The notes: a model not told the origin generated them from the sequence alone. A stretch of 64,000 nt of DNA from Agromyces sp. Leaf222 (GCF_001421565.1 NZ_LMKQ01000001.1:1177651-1241650); one strand, 5' to 3'; counted from the stretch's first letter, positions 16,697-28,388 are shown. Program-made: numbers and translations.

Positions 16697-19540
16697 CTAC
16701 GGGATCGTCACCGTCGAGGTGACCGTACGGGTGTTGCCCGAGAGGTCGGTGACGGCTGCGCGCACCGTATAGGTGCCGGAGGCGAGGCCGCTCGGCAGCG
16801 TCCATCCACCGGTCCATTCGGTCGCGCCGATCGCGGTCGAGGCCGAGGTGGAGCCGATCGCCTTCAGCAGCTTGGAGTTCGCGGCGTCGTAGACGTTCGC
16901 GGCGACGCGGCGGAGGCCGACGGCGTCGGTCGCGACGAGGTCGGCCCGACCTTCGGCGATCGTCAGGTCGAGCGTCGGTCGGGTGTTGTCCACCTTCACC
17001 TTCACCTCGAGCTCGCCACGAAGCCCGCTCGTGGCCTTGGCTGAGAACACGAAGGTGTACTCGCCGTCGGCGAGCGTGCTGAAGTCGACCGCCGGGAGGG
17101 TGAGCGAATCGGTGCTCGGCTCCCACTGGTAGCCCTTGACCGACGGGACCTGAGCGCCGTCGGCGGTGTAGAGCTGGGCGTGGAACGCCTGGAGGTTCTC
17201 GCCGGCGACGGTCATCGAGACATCCGCCTTGCCGCGGAGGATCGCACCGTCGGTGAGCGAGCTCGTGATGACGGGGGCGATCGCGGGGTCGGGGGCGTCC
17301 GCGCGGATTTCGGGTGCGTCGACGGCCCAGTAGCCGTTGTTGGCACCGTCGGAGAGTCGCCAGCCGATGCGCACCTTGCTCACGTCACCGGCCGGTGCGG
17401 TCGTCGAGAACGCGACGGGCTGGTTGATCTCGAACAGGGCGCCGTCGGCGACGCCGTCGCGGGACCACAGCACCTGGCTCGTGCCGTCGTCGTACTCGGC
17501 GATGACCTCCGCATGCTGCGGCACACCGGCCGTGATCTGCCGGTAGTGCTGCAGGAACGACACGTCGACGGCGCCGCCGGGGCGCACGTCCTGCCACGGC
17601 GAGTACAGCGTCGAGTCGAAACGGGCCCCGGATGCCGTGGGGTTGCCCTTGTCGTTCCACTCGTCGGGGTCGGCGACCGCGATCACGTCGCGGGCGCGCA
17701 CGAACGAGCCACGTCCCTGGCCCTCCTCGCTGGTCGCCCAGAACTCGCCGTCCATGAACGACCAGCCGCGGTACTCGGCGACGCCGAGGTCGGGCGTCTG
17801 CTCGTCGATCTGCCAATCCCGGGGGGTCTGCTTCGTCCATCCGCCGGAGAAGACCGGCTTCGGGGCTTCGTCGACGACGTCGCCGAGCGACCCGACGAGC
17901 GTGTCGAACGGGTCGGTCGACTCGGTGCCGATGGGCACGCCTTCGAGGCCCCACTCGGGGTCGATGTCGACGCCGAGGTGCGCCAGCGCGGTCGGCGCGA
18001 TGTCGACCTGTCGCCACTGCCGGGTCGCCGTGCCCGAGACGGGAACGTCGCCGCCGGACGCGAGGGTCCAGATCATGCGGGTGAGGTGCTGGTCGCCGCC
18101 GTGACCGTAGCCGGTGAAGCCGTGGTCCGTGGAGGCGAGGATCAGCCAGTCCTCGTCGGATGCCGCCTCTCGCGCCTCGATCGCGGCGACGAGTTCGCCG
18201 ACCTGCGCGTCGAGCTTCTCGATCGTGGTCTTGTACTGGGGCGATTCGGCCGTGTAGCTGTGGCCGGTGGCGTCGCCGTTGTGGAGGTAGACGACCATCG
18301 CGTCGGGGTTCCGGGTTCCGAGCACCTCGAGAGCGTCGGCGACGCTCTGCTCGTCGGTGGCTGCGGCGGAGGCCCCGGTCTGCTGGATCTTGACGTCCGG
18401 ACGGAGGATCAGGTGGTCGTTCAGCGGCTTCCAGTCGGCCGTGGAGAATGTCGCGAACCCGGGATCGACCTGCTCGAGCCGGGTGAGGACGTCGGGGTAG
18501 GCCTCGATGTTCGGATTGGCGAAGTTGTTGTCGGGGGACCGGTGCTTGTCGACCCAGACGCCTGAGAGCAGGTTGGCGTGGCCATGACCGGAGACGGTCG
18601 GGCCGAGCGCGTTGTCCTGCATGTAGCCGACGCCCATCTGGCCCTTCGCCGCGAGCGCGTCGATGTTCGGCGTCGCGTACTCGGTGAGCTTGTCGAAACG
18701 AACACCGTCGAAGTCGATGAAGAGCACCTTGCGGGAGCTGATGCCGTCGGGCACATCGGATGGCCGGGGGCCGGGGTCGGGCAGCGGCGATTCGGCGCCG
18801 GCGCGCGGCTCGGAGTCGACGCTGATGTTGTCGACGGCCCAGTACCAGTCGTTCGTCGCCTTCTCGATGACCCAACCGAGCTTCATCGAGGTGGCGCCGA
18901 CCGGCACGGCGACGGGCTGGGTGAGCGTGCGGTTCTGCAGGTACACCTGGTCGCCGAGTACGGCGGTCGAGTATTCGAAGAGCCGCACGGGAGCGGCGCC
19001 GTCGAACGACACCTCGAGCGCGGCGACCTGGGGTCCGGTCTGGCGGTAGTTCGAGTCGAAGTTGACGTGCACCGTCGAGCCGCCCGTGACGGCGACGGAC
19101 GGCGACGTGAGGGTGCTGGCGAAGAGCTGCTCGCCGGGGTTGTTCCCGTCGTCCCATTCGTCGTTGTCGGCCACGGCGACGACTCCGGAGCCCTTCGCGA
19201 AGGCCTCGCGACCCTGCCCGCCCTGCGCCGCGGCCCAGAACGACGGGGTCGCGAACGTCCAGCCGCGCCATTCGCTCTTGCCCTTGGCACCCATCGATGC
19301 ATCGTTGGCGACGGTCCAGCCGGTGGGTGCGGTGGGTGTCCAGCCGAGCGTGGTCTTGGGGATGTGGGTCTCGTGGACCGACGGCCCGAGCGAGCCGCTC
19401 AGGGAGTCGAAGTCCTCGGAGAACGAGGTGGTCGCGGCGAGTTCCCCGCTGTCGTGGGCCATTGCGGGGGTGGCGGGCATGAGGAGTCCGATGCCGAGGC
19501 AGCCGGCCGTGAGCATCACGGCGCGGTTTCGTGTTCGCAC
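16697..19540 (-). CDS. Secreted alkaline-phosphatase-superfamily phosphodiesterase with duplicated beta-sandwich domains
   Basis: 947 residues from a GTG with AAAGGACC upstream. The signal peptide RTRNRAVMLTAGCLGIGLL...PAMA is cleaved before HDSG. Architecture: ~30-240 beta-sandwich/MAM-like domain; ~255-580 phosphatase core with metal ligand FIDFDG, nucleophile region GPTVSGHGHANLL, VVYLHNGDATGHSY, and ASTDHGFTGYGHGGDQH; then a second copy of the N-terminal domain (~590-760); then a C-terminal Ig-like region ending ...TYTVRAAVTDLSGNTRTV. Each MAM-like copy has GW, EWRGW/EYRGW, FWA, GQGR and VIAVADPDEW. It should hydrolyse phosphate mono- or diesters outside the cell. Transcribed alone. Confidence 0.85.
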   Translation of the reverse strand: MRTRNRAVMLTAGCLGIGLLMPATPAMAHDSGELAATTSFSEDFDSLSGSLGPSVHETHIPKTTLGWTPTAPTGWTVANDASMGAKGKSEWRGWTFATPSFWAAAQGGQGREAFAKGSGVVAVADNDEWDDGNNPGEQLFASTLTSPSVAVTGGSTVHVNFDSNYRQTGPQVAALEVSFDGAAPVRLFEYSTAVLGDQVYLQNRTLTQPVAVPVGATSMKLGWVIEKATNDWYWAVDNISVDSEPRAGAESPLPDPGPRPSDVPDGISSRKVLFIDFDGVRFDKLTEYATPNIDALAAKGQMGVGYMQDNALGPTVSGHGHANLLSGVWVDKHRSPDNNFANPNIEAYPDVLTRLEQVDPGFATFSTADWKPLNDHLILRPDVKIQQTGASAAATDEQSVADALEVLGTRNPDAMVVYLHNGDATGHSYTAESPQYKTTIEKLDAQVGELVAAIEAREAASDEDWLILASTDHGFTGYGHGGDQHLTRMIWTLASGGDVPVSGTATRQWRQVDIAPTALAHLGVDIDPEWGLEGVPIGTESTDPFDTLVGSLGDVVDEAPKPVFSGGWTKQTPRDWQIDEQTPDLGVAEYRGWSFMDGEFWATSEEGQGRGSFVRARDVIAVADPDEWNDKGNPTASGARFDSTLYSPWQDVRPGGAVDVSFLQHYRQITAGVPQHAEVIAEYDDGTSQVLWSRDGVADGALFEINQPVAFSTTAPAGDVSKVRIGWRLSDGANNGYWAVDAPEIRADAPDPAIAPVITSSLTDGAILRGKADVSMTVAGENLQAFHAQLYTADGAQVPSVKGYQWEPSTDSLTLPAVDFSTLADGEYTFVFSAKATSGLRGELEVKVKVDNTRPTLDLTIAEGRADLVATDAVGLRRVAANVYDAANSKLLKAIGSTSASTAIGATEWTGGWTLPSGLASGTYTVRAAVTDLSGNTRTVTSTVTIP

Positions 19541-19787
19541 GATTTCTGGTCCTTTCCAGATGGGTGGATTTCCGAGTCTGTCGGCGGTGGCGGAGGATTC
19601 CGAGCGAAACCGGGGAACACGTAGGTGAACATCTTCTGAGCATTCGAGACCCATATAGATACAACTTCGAGGATGCCGTGGGGGCCGCCGTCACATTGCC
19701 GGAGGCGCATACGCGCCGCACGTATGATGGAGGTTCCGGCGTCCCGAGGTGCAAACCCGGCGCCCCACCCACCCCCTTGGAGACCAC

Positions 19788-21062
<1,275 letters not shown>

Positions 21063-21085
21063 GTCGAACGCCGGCTTCGGTCGAG

Positions 21086-21103
21086 CGGATGCCGCGGCAT
21101 CCG
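21086..21103. repeat. Perfect 18-bp palindrome of the genome-wide word
   Basis: CGGATGCCGCGGCATCCG is two inverted copies of CGGATGCCG back to back, in the lysC-asd spacer. A third copy follows at 21121-21130. Downstream, GAATGC-TC-GCATTC (about 21172-21185) is another short dyad. The 214-bp spacer holds no gene. Confidence 0.8.
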
Positions 21104-21192
21104 TCGCACCGGGGCCGCCCGCGGCATCCGTCGACTGCCGCAGATCGGGCGAAAGCTGCCAGAACCGGACGAATGCTCGCATTCGGTCCTGA

Positions 21193-22332
<1,140 letters not shown>

Positions 22333-22361
22333 CACACCGGCGAGGCGACCACGCCGACCAT

Positions 22362-22420
22362 CCGAACGCCCGTCGGCCCCGAACCACTCTCATGAGGACT
22401 CGGGGCAGGCGGGCGTTCGG
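22362..22420 (+). terminator. Nested hairpin around the GDSL lipoprotein start codon
   Basis: CCGAACGCCCG (22362-22372) pairs with CGGGCGTTCGG (22410-22420); inside it GCCCCGA (22376-22382) pairs with TCGGGGC (22400-22406). The ATG at 22392 lies in the inner loop. It may be the asd terminator that overlaps the next gene, or a structure controlling translation of that gene. Confidence 0.5.
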
Positions 22421-23141
22421 CATCTGGGCGGGCAGGGCGGGCAGCGCGGGCCCACCGGGCTCGCGCATCGGCGCGATCGTCGGCGCCTGCGCGGTCGGGC
22501 TGCTGCTGGCGGCCTGCGCCGGCGCACCGGCATCCGACCGCGCAGGTGAGGCGTTGCCGGCCGACGCGCCCGTCGTCGCGTTCTACGGCGACTCGTACAC
22601 GCTCGGCACCGGTGCGAGCAGCCCGGAGCGACGCTGGTCGAGCATCATCGCGGCCGACCGAGGCTGGGCGGAGTTCAACCCGAGCGTCAACGGACTCGGC
22701 TTCGTGACCAACCGGGAGCCGGGTCTCGGCGGCCCCGGCACCGACCTCGTCGAGGCGATCGTCACGCAGGAGCCGGCGCCCGACCTCGTCTTCGTCACGA
22801 TGGGGCTGAACGACAACTTCTCGATGCCCTCGCGCGCCGACGACATCCGCGCGGCGATCGACGCCGACCTCCAACGGCTCTCCGAGGAGCTGCCGGACGC
22901 CCGGCTCGTCGTGGTCGAGCCGTTCTGGTACACCGATGAGCGCCCGGAGTCGGTCGAGCAGATCATCGCCTGGGTGCGGGCGGGAGCCGAGCGGGTCGAC
23001 GCCGACTGGATCGCCGGCGCCTCGCACTGGATCGAGGGGCACCCCGACTGGATGGCGGACGACGGCCTGCATCCGAACGACGAGGGCTACGCCGAGATGG
23101 CGCGTCGCATGGACGCGGAGTTGCGGTCCATCGGGCTCTGA
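22392..23141 (+). CDS. SGNH/GDSL hydrolase lipoprotein
   Basis: 249 residues. The lipoprotein signal ends in the lipobox LLAAC (cysteine near residue 42), so the enzyme is anchored outside the membrane. Block I FYGDSYTLGTG carries the catalytic Ser, block III GLNDNF the oxyanion Asn, and block V DGLHPND the Asp-His pair. It should hydrolyse an ester, perhaps an acyl group on an exported glycan or lipid. The N-region before the hydrophobic stretch is long (~25 residues), so the start is less certain; no better start codon lies downstream before the signal. Confidence 0.85.
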   Translation: MRTRGRRAFGIWAGRAGSAGPPGSRIGAIVGACAVGLLLAACAGAPASDRAGEALPADAPVVAFYGDSYTLGTGASSPERRWSSIIAADRGWAEFNPSVNGLGFVTNREPGLGGPGTDLVEAIVTQEPAPDLVFVTMGLNDNFSMPSRADDIRAAIDADLQRLSEELPDARLVVVEPFWYTDERPESVEQIIAWVRAGAERVDADWIAGASHWIEGHPDWMADDGLHPNDEGYAEMARRMDAELRSIGL

Positions 23142-23216
23142 TCCGCCGCATCGCGCATCGGCGCAGCGTGTCTCGGGTGGCCGGAACGCCCTCGACGAGT
23201 CAGGCGCCCGCGCGAG

Positions 23217-23222
23217 TAGGCT
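23217..23222 (+). promoter_or_regulatory. Candidate -10 (TAGGCT) for leaderless kinase operon
   Basis: TAGGCT ends six bases before ATG 23229, the same arrangement as pta. TCGACG at 23192-23197 is a possible -35, with a long 19-base spacer. Confidence 0.5.
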
Positions 23223-23228
23223 CGCTGC

Positions 23229-24869
23229 ATGCGGGCATCGGGGGAGCCTCAGAGGGGGAGCGTCACCCTCGACCGTTCGGTGATCCTGTCGCAGCTGCTG
23301 TTCGGCGTGGCGCTGATCGTCGTGGTCTTCACCCTCCAGGCGTTCGCGCCGGGGTCGATGGCGAAGCCGCTCGTCCTCACGGGCGTCGTCCTGGCGTTCG
23401 TGGTCACCGGCGTCACCGTCGTGACCCCGTGGCATCGGCTGCCGCGCGACTTCGTGATGATCGTGCCGGTGCTCGACATCGTCGCCATCGGCCTCATGCG
23501 CATCGGCGACCCGGGGATCGGCGTCGGCCTGCTCTGGATCTTCCCCACGCTCTGGCTTTCGAGCTACTTCGGGGTGCGCGGTGCCATCATCGCGGTCGGG
23601 TCCGCATCGGTGCTGGTCTGGACGTCGGAGATCCTCGCGGATCGGGAGTTCGCGTCTGCGGCCGTCCCCGGCGTGGTGCTGCTGCCGATCGCGCTGCTCT
23701 TCGTCGCGACGAGCGCGGTCCTGTCGAGTCGACGTGCCGCGGCGCAGCGTGTGCTGCTGCGCTCGCAGGCGACCCAGCTCGAGCGGGCGCTCCGGCGGGC
23801 GAGCCGGCAGGAGGCCCTCCTCGCCGACGTGCTGAACGCGGTCGACTTCGGCGTCGTGCGCCTCGACCGCGACGGACGCGGCGCGATCATGAACGCGGCG
23901 TACGCGAGGCTCTACGGGTTGGAGATCGGGCGGCCGGATGACGCGCGCCACGGCACGGCGTTCGCCGAGGACCGGGCGACCGCCCTCGACGCCCGCGAGC
24001 TCCCGTTCAACCGGGCCGCCGACGGCGAGGAATTCGACGACGTCATCACGTGGATCCCGACGGAGCGGCACGAGCTGGCGGCCGTGGCGGCGACGGCACG
24101 CCGCCTGTTCGATGTCGACAACGAACCGGACGGCAGCGTGCTCGTCGTGCGCGACGTGACGGCCGAACTCCGGGCGATCCGCGCTCGCGACGACCTCGTC
24201 GCGTCGGTCTCGCATGAGCTGCGCACGCCGATGACCTCGGTGCTCGGCTACATCGAACTCTCGCTCGACGACCCGGGGCTGCCGGCCCCGGTTCGGCGCA
24301 ACCTCGAGATCATGGAGCGGAACGGCGAGCGGATGCTCGAACTCATCGCGAGCATCCTCCAGAGCGCGCGTCAGGCCGATGCGCCCCCGCTCCTGCAGTT
24401 CGTCGACGCCGATCTCGGATCCATCGTGCGCGACTCGGTGGAGTCGCTCCGCCCCCGCTCCGACGAGCGGAGCATCACCGTCACCATCACGACGGCCGAG
24501 CGGGTGATCGCACGCGTCGACCCGTTCCGTCTTCGGCAGGTGGTCGACAACCTGCTCTCGAACGCCATCAAGTACAACGACGAGGGCGGGGAGGTCTCGA
24601 TCGGGGTCACCGCCGACGACGGCACGGCCTGGATCGTCGTGCGGGACTCCGGCATCGGCATACCCGAGGCCGAGCTGCCGAAGATCTTCGATCGATTCTT
24701 CCGCTCGGAGTCCGTGCGCCAGGGGAGCGTGCACGGCAGCGGCCTCGGGCTCGGCATTGCACGCGACTTCGTCGAGCGGCACGGGGGCAGATTGTCCATC
24801 GAGAGCGAGGAGGGCGTCGGGACGACCGTCATCGTCACGCTGCCGACCGCGGGCCAGGGGGAGCCGTGA
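23229..24869 (+). CDS. Membrane sensor histidine kinase with PAS domain
   Basis: 546 residues. Five or six hydrophobic helices (about 15-165) form an integral membrane sensor. A coiled segment leads to a PAS domain (DVLNAVDFGVVRLDRDGRG..., ~200-310), the HisKA H-box VSHELRTPMTS (His ~329) and an HATPase_c domain with N-box NLLSNAIKY, RDSGIGIP, FDRFFRSES and GSGLGLGI. It should autophosphorylate and pass phosphate to an OmpR-type regulator; the nearest is the unpaired one at 28389-29279. Its stop overlaps the GTG of the GGDEF-like gene. Confidence 0.93.
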   Translation: MRASGEPQRGSVTLDRSVILSQLLFGVALIVVVFTLQAFAPGSMAKPLVLTGVVLAFVVTGVTVVTPWHRLPRDFVMIVPVLDIVAIGLMRIGDPGIGVGLLWIFPTLWLSSYFGVRGAIIAVGSASVLVWTSEILADREFASAAVPGVVLLPIALLFVATSAVLSSRRAAAQRVLLRSQATQLERALRRASRQEALLADVLNAVDFGVVRLDRDGRGAIMNAAYARLYGLEIGRPDDARHGTAFAEDRATALDARELPFNRAADGEEFDDVITWIPTERHELAAVAATARRLFDVDNEPDGSVLVVRDVTAELRAIRARDDLVASVSHELRTPMTSVLGYIELSLDDPGLPAPVRRNLEIMERNGERMLELIASILQSARQADAPPLLQFVDADLGSIVRDSVESLRPRSDERSITVTITTAERVIARVDPFRLRQVVDNLLSNAIKYNDEGGEVSIGVTADDGTAWIVVRDSGIGIPEAELPKIFDRFFRSESVRQGSVHGSGLGLGIARDFVERHGGRLSIESEEGVGTTVIVTLPTAGQGEP

Positions 24870-26020
24870 TCATCGATCCGTACACCATTCAGCTCGCGGT
24901 GATCACGGTCACCATCGTCGCGGGCGTCATGTTCATCCTCGACACGGTGCTCCGCACGGCGGATGCCGCCGGCCGAGTCTGGGCGGTCGCCTTCATGTCG
25001 GGCATCCTCGCGTCGTTCTCCTACGCGACCTGGATCGTGAACCCCGAGGCCTGGTGGGCGGTCGCGATCGGCAATGCCGCGGTCGTGCTGAGCCCGGCCC
25101 TGCTCTGGTGCGGTGCGCGGGCGTACAACGGGCGGCGGCCGCTCGCGTGGATCGCACTCCTCGCGGCGGGCGCGGCAGCCGTCGCGGTGCTCGCCGCAGG
25201 AGCCGACGGCGGCGATTGGGCGGGTGCACTCCTCATGTTCGCGCTCATCGCCCTCTTCGCCGCGCTCGGCGTGTGGGAGACCGTGCGCGCGCCGATGCGC
25301 GTGCACTGGGCCGCGCGCGGGCTGACGGTCATCTTCGTGATCGTCGCCGTCTACTACGCCACGAGGGCGGTCGCATTCATCGCGATCGGCCCGGAGGACC
25401 CGTGGTTCAGGGCTGCGCTCGGCACCGAGTCCGCCGGATTCGTGCTCATCGCGCTGATGGTCGTCGCCGTCGTGAGCCTCGTCGTCCTCCAAGGCGAGCG
25501 GGTGCCGCGCGCGTCGAGTCGGCGGAGCATGGCCTTGCCGTATTCCGCCGACGCCGTGCTGAACGACGATTCGTTCCGCGAGATCGTCGGCGACTGGCTC
25601 GAGCGAGCGAACTATCACGACGAGCAGCTCGTGTTCATGCGCATCGAGGTCGACGAACTGGACGCGCTGAACACGGCGTTCGGTCGGTCAGTGGGCAACC
25701 AGCTGCTGGCGGAGTTCACCGAGATCGTGCGGCGCCATGGCTCGCCCCACTCCGACATCGGCCACGACGGGCCGGGATCGCTGGTCCTGGTCGCGCCGTA
25801 CGCACGGCTCGACCTGGCCGCCGATGATGCCGAGGCGGTTCAGCGAGGGCTGCGAGAGCATCGCATCGACGCCGCGCAGGGACTCCGGCTCTCGGCGAGC
25901 ATCGGCCTCGCCGGCACCGATCGCTTCGGCTACGACTTCGACGCGCTCATGACGGCTGCAGCGGATGCCGCGGCGAACGCTCGGGCGAAGGGCGGCGGTG
26001 TGGTCGCGGTCGCCGAGTGA
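24866..26020 (+). CDS. Membrane protein with degenerate GGDEF domain
   Basis: 384 residues. Seven or so N-terminal helices (~5-215) precede a C-terminal domain with diguanylate-cyclase topology: EQLVFMRIEVDELDALNTAFG aligns with the FxDIDxFKxxND segment and SIGLAGTDRFGYDFDALMTAADAA with the end of the domain. The signature loop is GHDGPG instead of GGDEF, and the metal/GTP residues are altered, so cyclase activity is unlikely; it may bind GTP or act as a receptor. GTG start overlaps the kinase stop (GTGA), suggesting the two form one signalling unit. Confidence 0.75.
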   Translation: MIIDPYTIQLAVITVTIVAGVMFILDTVLRTADAAGRVWAVAFMSGILASFSYATWIVNPEAWWAVAIGNAAVVLSPALLWCGARAYNGRRPLAWIALLAAGAAAVAVLAAGADGGDWAGALLMFALIALFAALGVWETVRAPMRVHWAARGLTVIFVIVAVYYATRAVAFIAIGPEDPWFRAALGTESAGFVLIALMVVAVVSLVVLQGERVPRASSRRSMALPYSADAVLNDDSFREIVGDWLERANYHDEQLVFMRIEVDELDALNTAFGRSVGNQLLAEFTEIVRRHGSPHSDIGHDGPGSLVLVAPYARLDLAADDAEAVQRGLREHRIDAAQGLRLSASIGLAGTDRFGYDFDALMTAAADAAANARAKGGGVVAVAE

Positions 26021-26028
26021 TTCCTCGC

Positions 26029-26646
26029 TCAGCCCTCCGGTGCGATCGCGATCGACAGCGTGTCGACGGCGGTCTGCTTCGCGTAGTCGGCGGAGGTCGG
26101 CGTCGACTGCAGCAGGAGCTCGTACTTCATCGTCAGGTCGAGGCTGGTGGATGCGTCGTCGAGGGGCGGCACGATGAAGGTCTGGCTGTAGCTGTACGGG
26201 TCGAGCACGAGGTAGCCGGGTGCGACGCTCGCCTGGTCGACGATCGGCTCGGGTGCGGGCAGTGAGCCTCCGGGGCCCCCGACGACCGGGACCGCCGTGA
26301 CCTTGGCGAGGTAGATCTTCTGGCCGTCGGCGGGGGTCACCACGGCATGCACCGAGAAGCTCAGGGGCTTGTTCGCGGCGGCGGTCCACTGATCCATCGG
26401 CAGCGTCGACCAGTAGTCGATCGTGAGCGTGACCGCGCCGACCTCGATGGTGCGGGTGACGGCACCGGCCGCGAGGTCGTTCTGCACGGGCGCTGCAGTG
26501 CTCGTCGCCGAGGGCGATGGAGACGGGGTGCCGCTTCCGGCGAGCCACGGCGGCGCCGAGCATCCGCCCAGCAGGAACGCTGCGGCCGAGATCGCCGCGA
26601 CGGCTGCGATGCGACGGACGGACACGTGATTGGGATGCTCGCGCAC
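26029..26646 (-). CDS. Hypothetical lipoprotein
   Basis: 205 residues from GTG 26646, chosen for the GGAAGG seven bases upstream. Basic N-region, hydrophobic stretch IAAVAAISAAAFLLGGC with lipobox LLGGC, then a Ser/Pro/Thr-rich linker and a beta-rich domain (TRTIEVGAVTLTIDYWSTLP, SFSVHAVVTPADGQKIYLAKV). No enzyme motif is visible. It is convergent with the GGDEF-like gene (8 bases apart) and divergent from the glycan synthase, so it may be an outer component of that system; function unknown. Confidence 0.75.
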   Translation of the reverse strand: MREHPNHVSVRRIAAVAAISAAAFLLGGCSAPPWLAGSGTPSPSPSATSTAAPVQNDLAAGAVTRTIEVGAVTLTIDYWSTLPMDQWTAAANKPLSFSVHAVVTPADGQKIYLAKVTAVPVVGGPGGSLPAPEPIVDQASVAPGYLVLDPYSYSQTFIVPPLDDASTSLDLTMKYELLLQSTPTSADYAKQTAVDTLSIAIAPEG

Positions 26647-26806
26647 GGGATGCCTTCCGGTCCGGCGACGTCTGGCCCCCCCAAACGCCGGAATCTTGAG
26701 CAGATCTTGAGCCGACGCTATCGCATCCCAGCGCTGAACCCGAGGTCGCCCCGCCAGACTCGGAACGTGGTGCGGGGACGCTGCACCACTACATCGAAGG
26801 AGTTCC

Positions 26807-28306
26807 ATGATGACCGGTGTCGTCGCCAGCCCCATCGCCCACGGGGCCGTCAAGCGAGACGGCTCGGACATCGCGGACTCGTACGTCCGGCCGCTTCCCG
26901 CTCCCGAACTCGAAGCGTACGTCGACGATTTCGCCGCGCTCGTGGACACCCTCCCGTCCACCCGCTCGACGATCGGCTGCATCGTCCCCGCCTACAACGA
27001 GGAGGCGTCGATCGGCGCCGTCCTCGAGTCGCTGCTCGCTCAGACGCGACTGCCCGACGTGGTGCACGTCGTCGTGAACAACACGACCGACCGCACCGTC
27101 GAGGTCGCCGCGGCCTTCGCCGGAGCGCACACGCGCATCGACGAGAACGGACTCGAGCAGTTCACCGAGATCTTCGTGCACGACATCGGCAAGAACCCCG
27201 ACAAGAAGGTCGGCGCCCTGAACTACGGCTACACGCTCGTCGAGGGCCTCGACTTCCTGCTCGGCGTCGACGGCGACACGGTCGCCGACGAGCGCGCCGT
27301 CGAGTTCCTCGAGGCCGAGATCGCCTCGGACAGCCGCATCGGCGGCATCTCGGCGATCTACTCGATCGACGACCACGACATGAAGGGCGTCGTCGCACCG
27401 TTCCTCATCGCCGGCCAGCGGGCGCAGTTCGCCGCGTTCAACATGCAGAACATGCTGCGGGGCCGCAACATGGCCGTGCTCGGCGGCCAGTACTCGATCT
27501 TCGCGACGCACGCGCTTCGCGACGCGATGGCCGCGAACCGTCAGACCACCCCGTGGGTCAAGGACAGCGAGGTCGAGGACTCGCTCCTCTCGCTCCAGAT
27601 CAAGAGCGCCGGATACCTCACCAAGATCAGCGCGCGTGCTCGCGCCGACGTGGGCGGCATGACGACCCTGCGTGCGCTCGACGCCCAGCAGGTCAAGTGG
27701 AACTACGGCGCCATCGAGCTCATGTGGCCCGGTCAGCGCGGTGACACGAAGGGCCAGCCCCTCCACCCCAACCTGCGCCTGCGCTGGTGGGAGAACGCGT
27801 CGATGGCGATCAACGCGCTCAGCCGCATCCTCTTCCTCGTGCTGCTCGCCGGGTCGCTCTCGATCGGCGCGTTCGTGTTCAGCCCCGTGTGGCTGATCCC
27901 GCCCGTCGTCGCCATCCTGCTGAACCTCCGCATCGCCCTGTCGATGGAGCACCGCTCGGTGCGCGACATCCTGTTCGCCGCCCTGCTGGTGCCGGCCGAG
28001 GTGTACATGTGGGTGCGCATCGGGCACTTCACGAGGGCTTGGACGAAGTTCGCCAGCAAGAAGCAGGTCGACAACTGGGCCGCCCAGGCCAAGGCCGAGC
28101 GCGGCTCGGGGCACGCCTACCTGGCACCGATGCTCATCGCGCTCGCCGCGGTGATCGCCATGGTCGCGATCTGGACCCAGCTCAGCCCCGTCGTGCAGTC
28201 GTCGATCCTCTGGGTGGGCTGGCCCGTGCTCGGCACCATCACGGTGCTGCAGACGCTCGGCATGTTCGGCAAGCTGGTGCGCCGCCACCACGGCTACAAG
28301 GTCTGA
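26807..28306 (+). CDS. Processive family 2 glycosyltransferase (cellulose/hyaluronan-synthase-like)
   Basis: 499 residues with AAGGAG before ATG-ATG. The GT-A domain has CIVPAYNEEASIG, the DGD triad (~155), VKDSEVEDSLL (the xED catalytic base region) and QQVKW (a QxxKW variant of the QxxRW motif of processive synthases). After it come membrane segments (ALSRILFLVLLAGSLSIGAF, WLIPPVVAILLN, YLAPMLIALAAVIAMVAIW, WVGWPVLGTITVLQTL). It should polymerise a nucleotide-sugar and feed the chain through the membrane. No PilZ domain is present. A GH6 glucanase and two-component genes are close by, which favours a beta-glucan product; the polymer is not proven. Confidence 0.87.
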   Translation: MMTGVVASPIAHGAVKRDGSDIADSYVRPLPAPELEAYVDDFAALVDTLPSTRSTIGCIVPAYNEEASIGAVLESLLAQTRLPDVVHVVVNNTTDRTVEVAAAFAGAHTRIDENGLEQFTEIFVHDIGKNPDKKVGALNYGYTLVEGLDFLLGVDGDTVADERAVEFLEAEIASDSRIGGISAIYSIDDHDMKGVVAPFLIAGQRAQFAAFNMQNMLRGRNMAVLGGQYSIFATHALRDAMAANRQTTPWVKDSEVEDSLLSLQIKSAGYLTKISARARADVGGMTTLRALDAQQVKWNYGAIELMWPGQRGDTKGQPLHPNLRLRWWENASMAINALSRILFLVLLAGSLSIGAFVFSPVWLIPPVVAILLNLRIALSMEHRSVRDILFAALLVPAEVYMWVRIGHFTRAWTKFASKKQVDNWAAQAKAERGSGHAYLAPMLIALAAVIAMVAIWTQLSPVVQSSILWVGWPVLGTITVLQTLGMFGKLVRRHHGYKV

Positions 28307-28343
28307 TGACGGATGCCGCGGACCTGACGGTTGCCGCGGGAAC

Positions 28344-28381
28344 GACGGATGCCCCGCCTCGACCGAGGCGGGGCATCCGTC
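28344..28381. terminator. Bidirectional terminator, 18-bp stem
   Basis: GACGGATGCCCCGCCTCG (28344-28361) and CGAGGCGGGGCATCCGTC (28364-28381) are perfect inverted repeats separated by AC. It lies between the convergent glycan synthase and response regulator genes, and its stem contains the GGATGCC word. Confidence 0.85.
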
Positions 28382-28388
28382 GTCGCGT

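Noticed and set aside
19541..19787. Lysine riboswitch before lysC
   Set aside because: No lysine-aptamer-like core was seen, and such riboswitches are not typical of Actinobacteria. The spacer holds no gene.
26647..26806. c-di-GMP riboswitch before the GT2 synthase
   Set aside because: The 160 bases show no GEMM-like core; only the start region and RBS were recognised.
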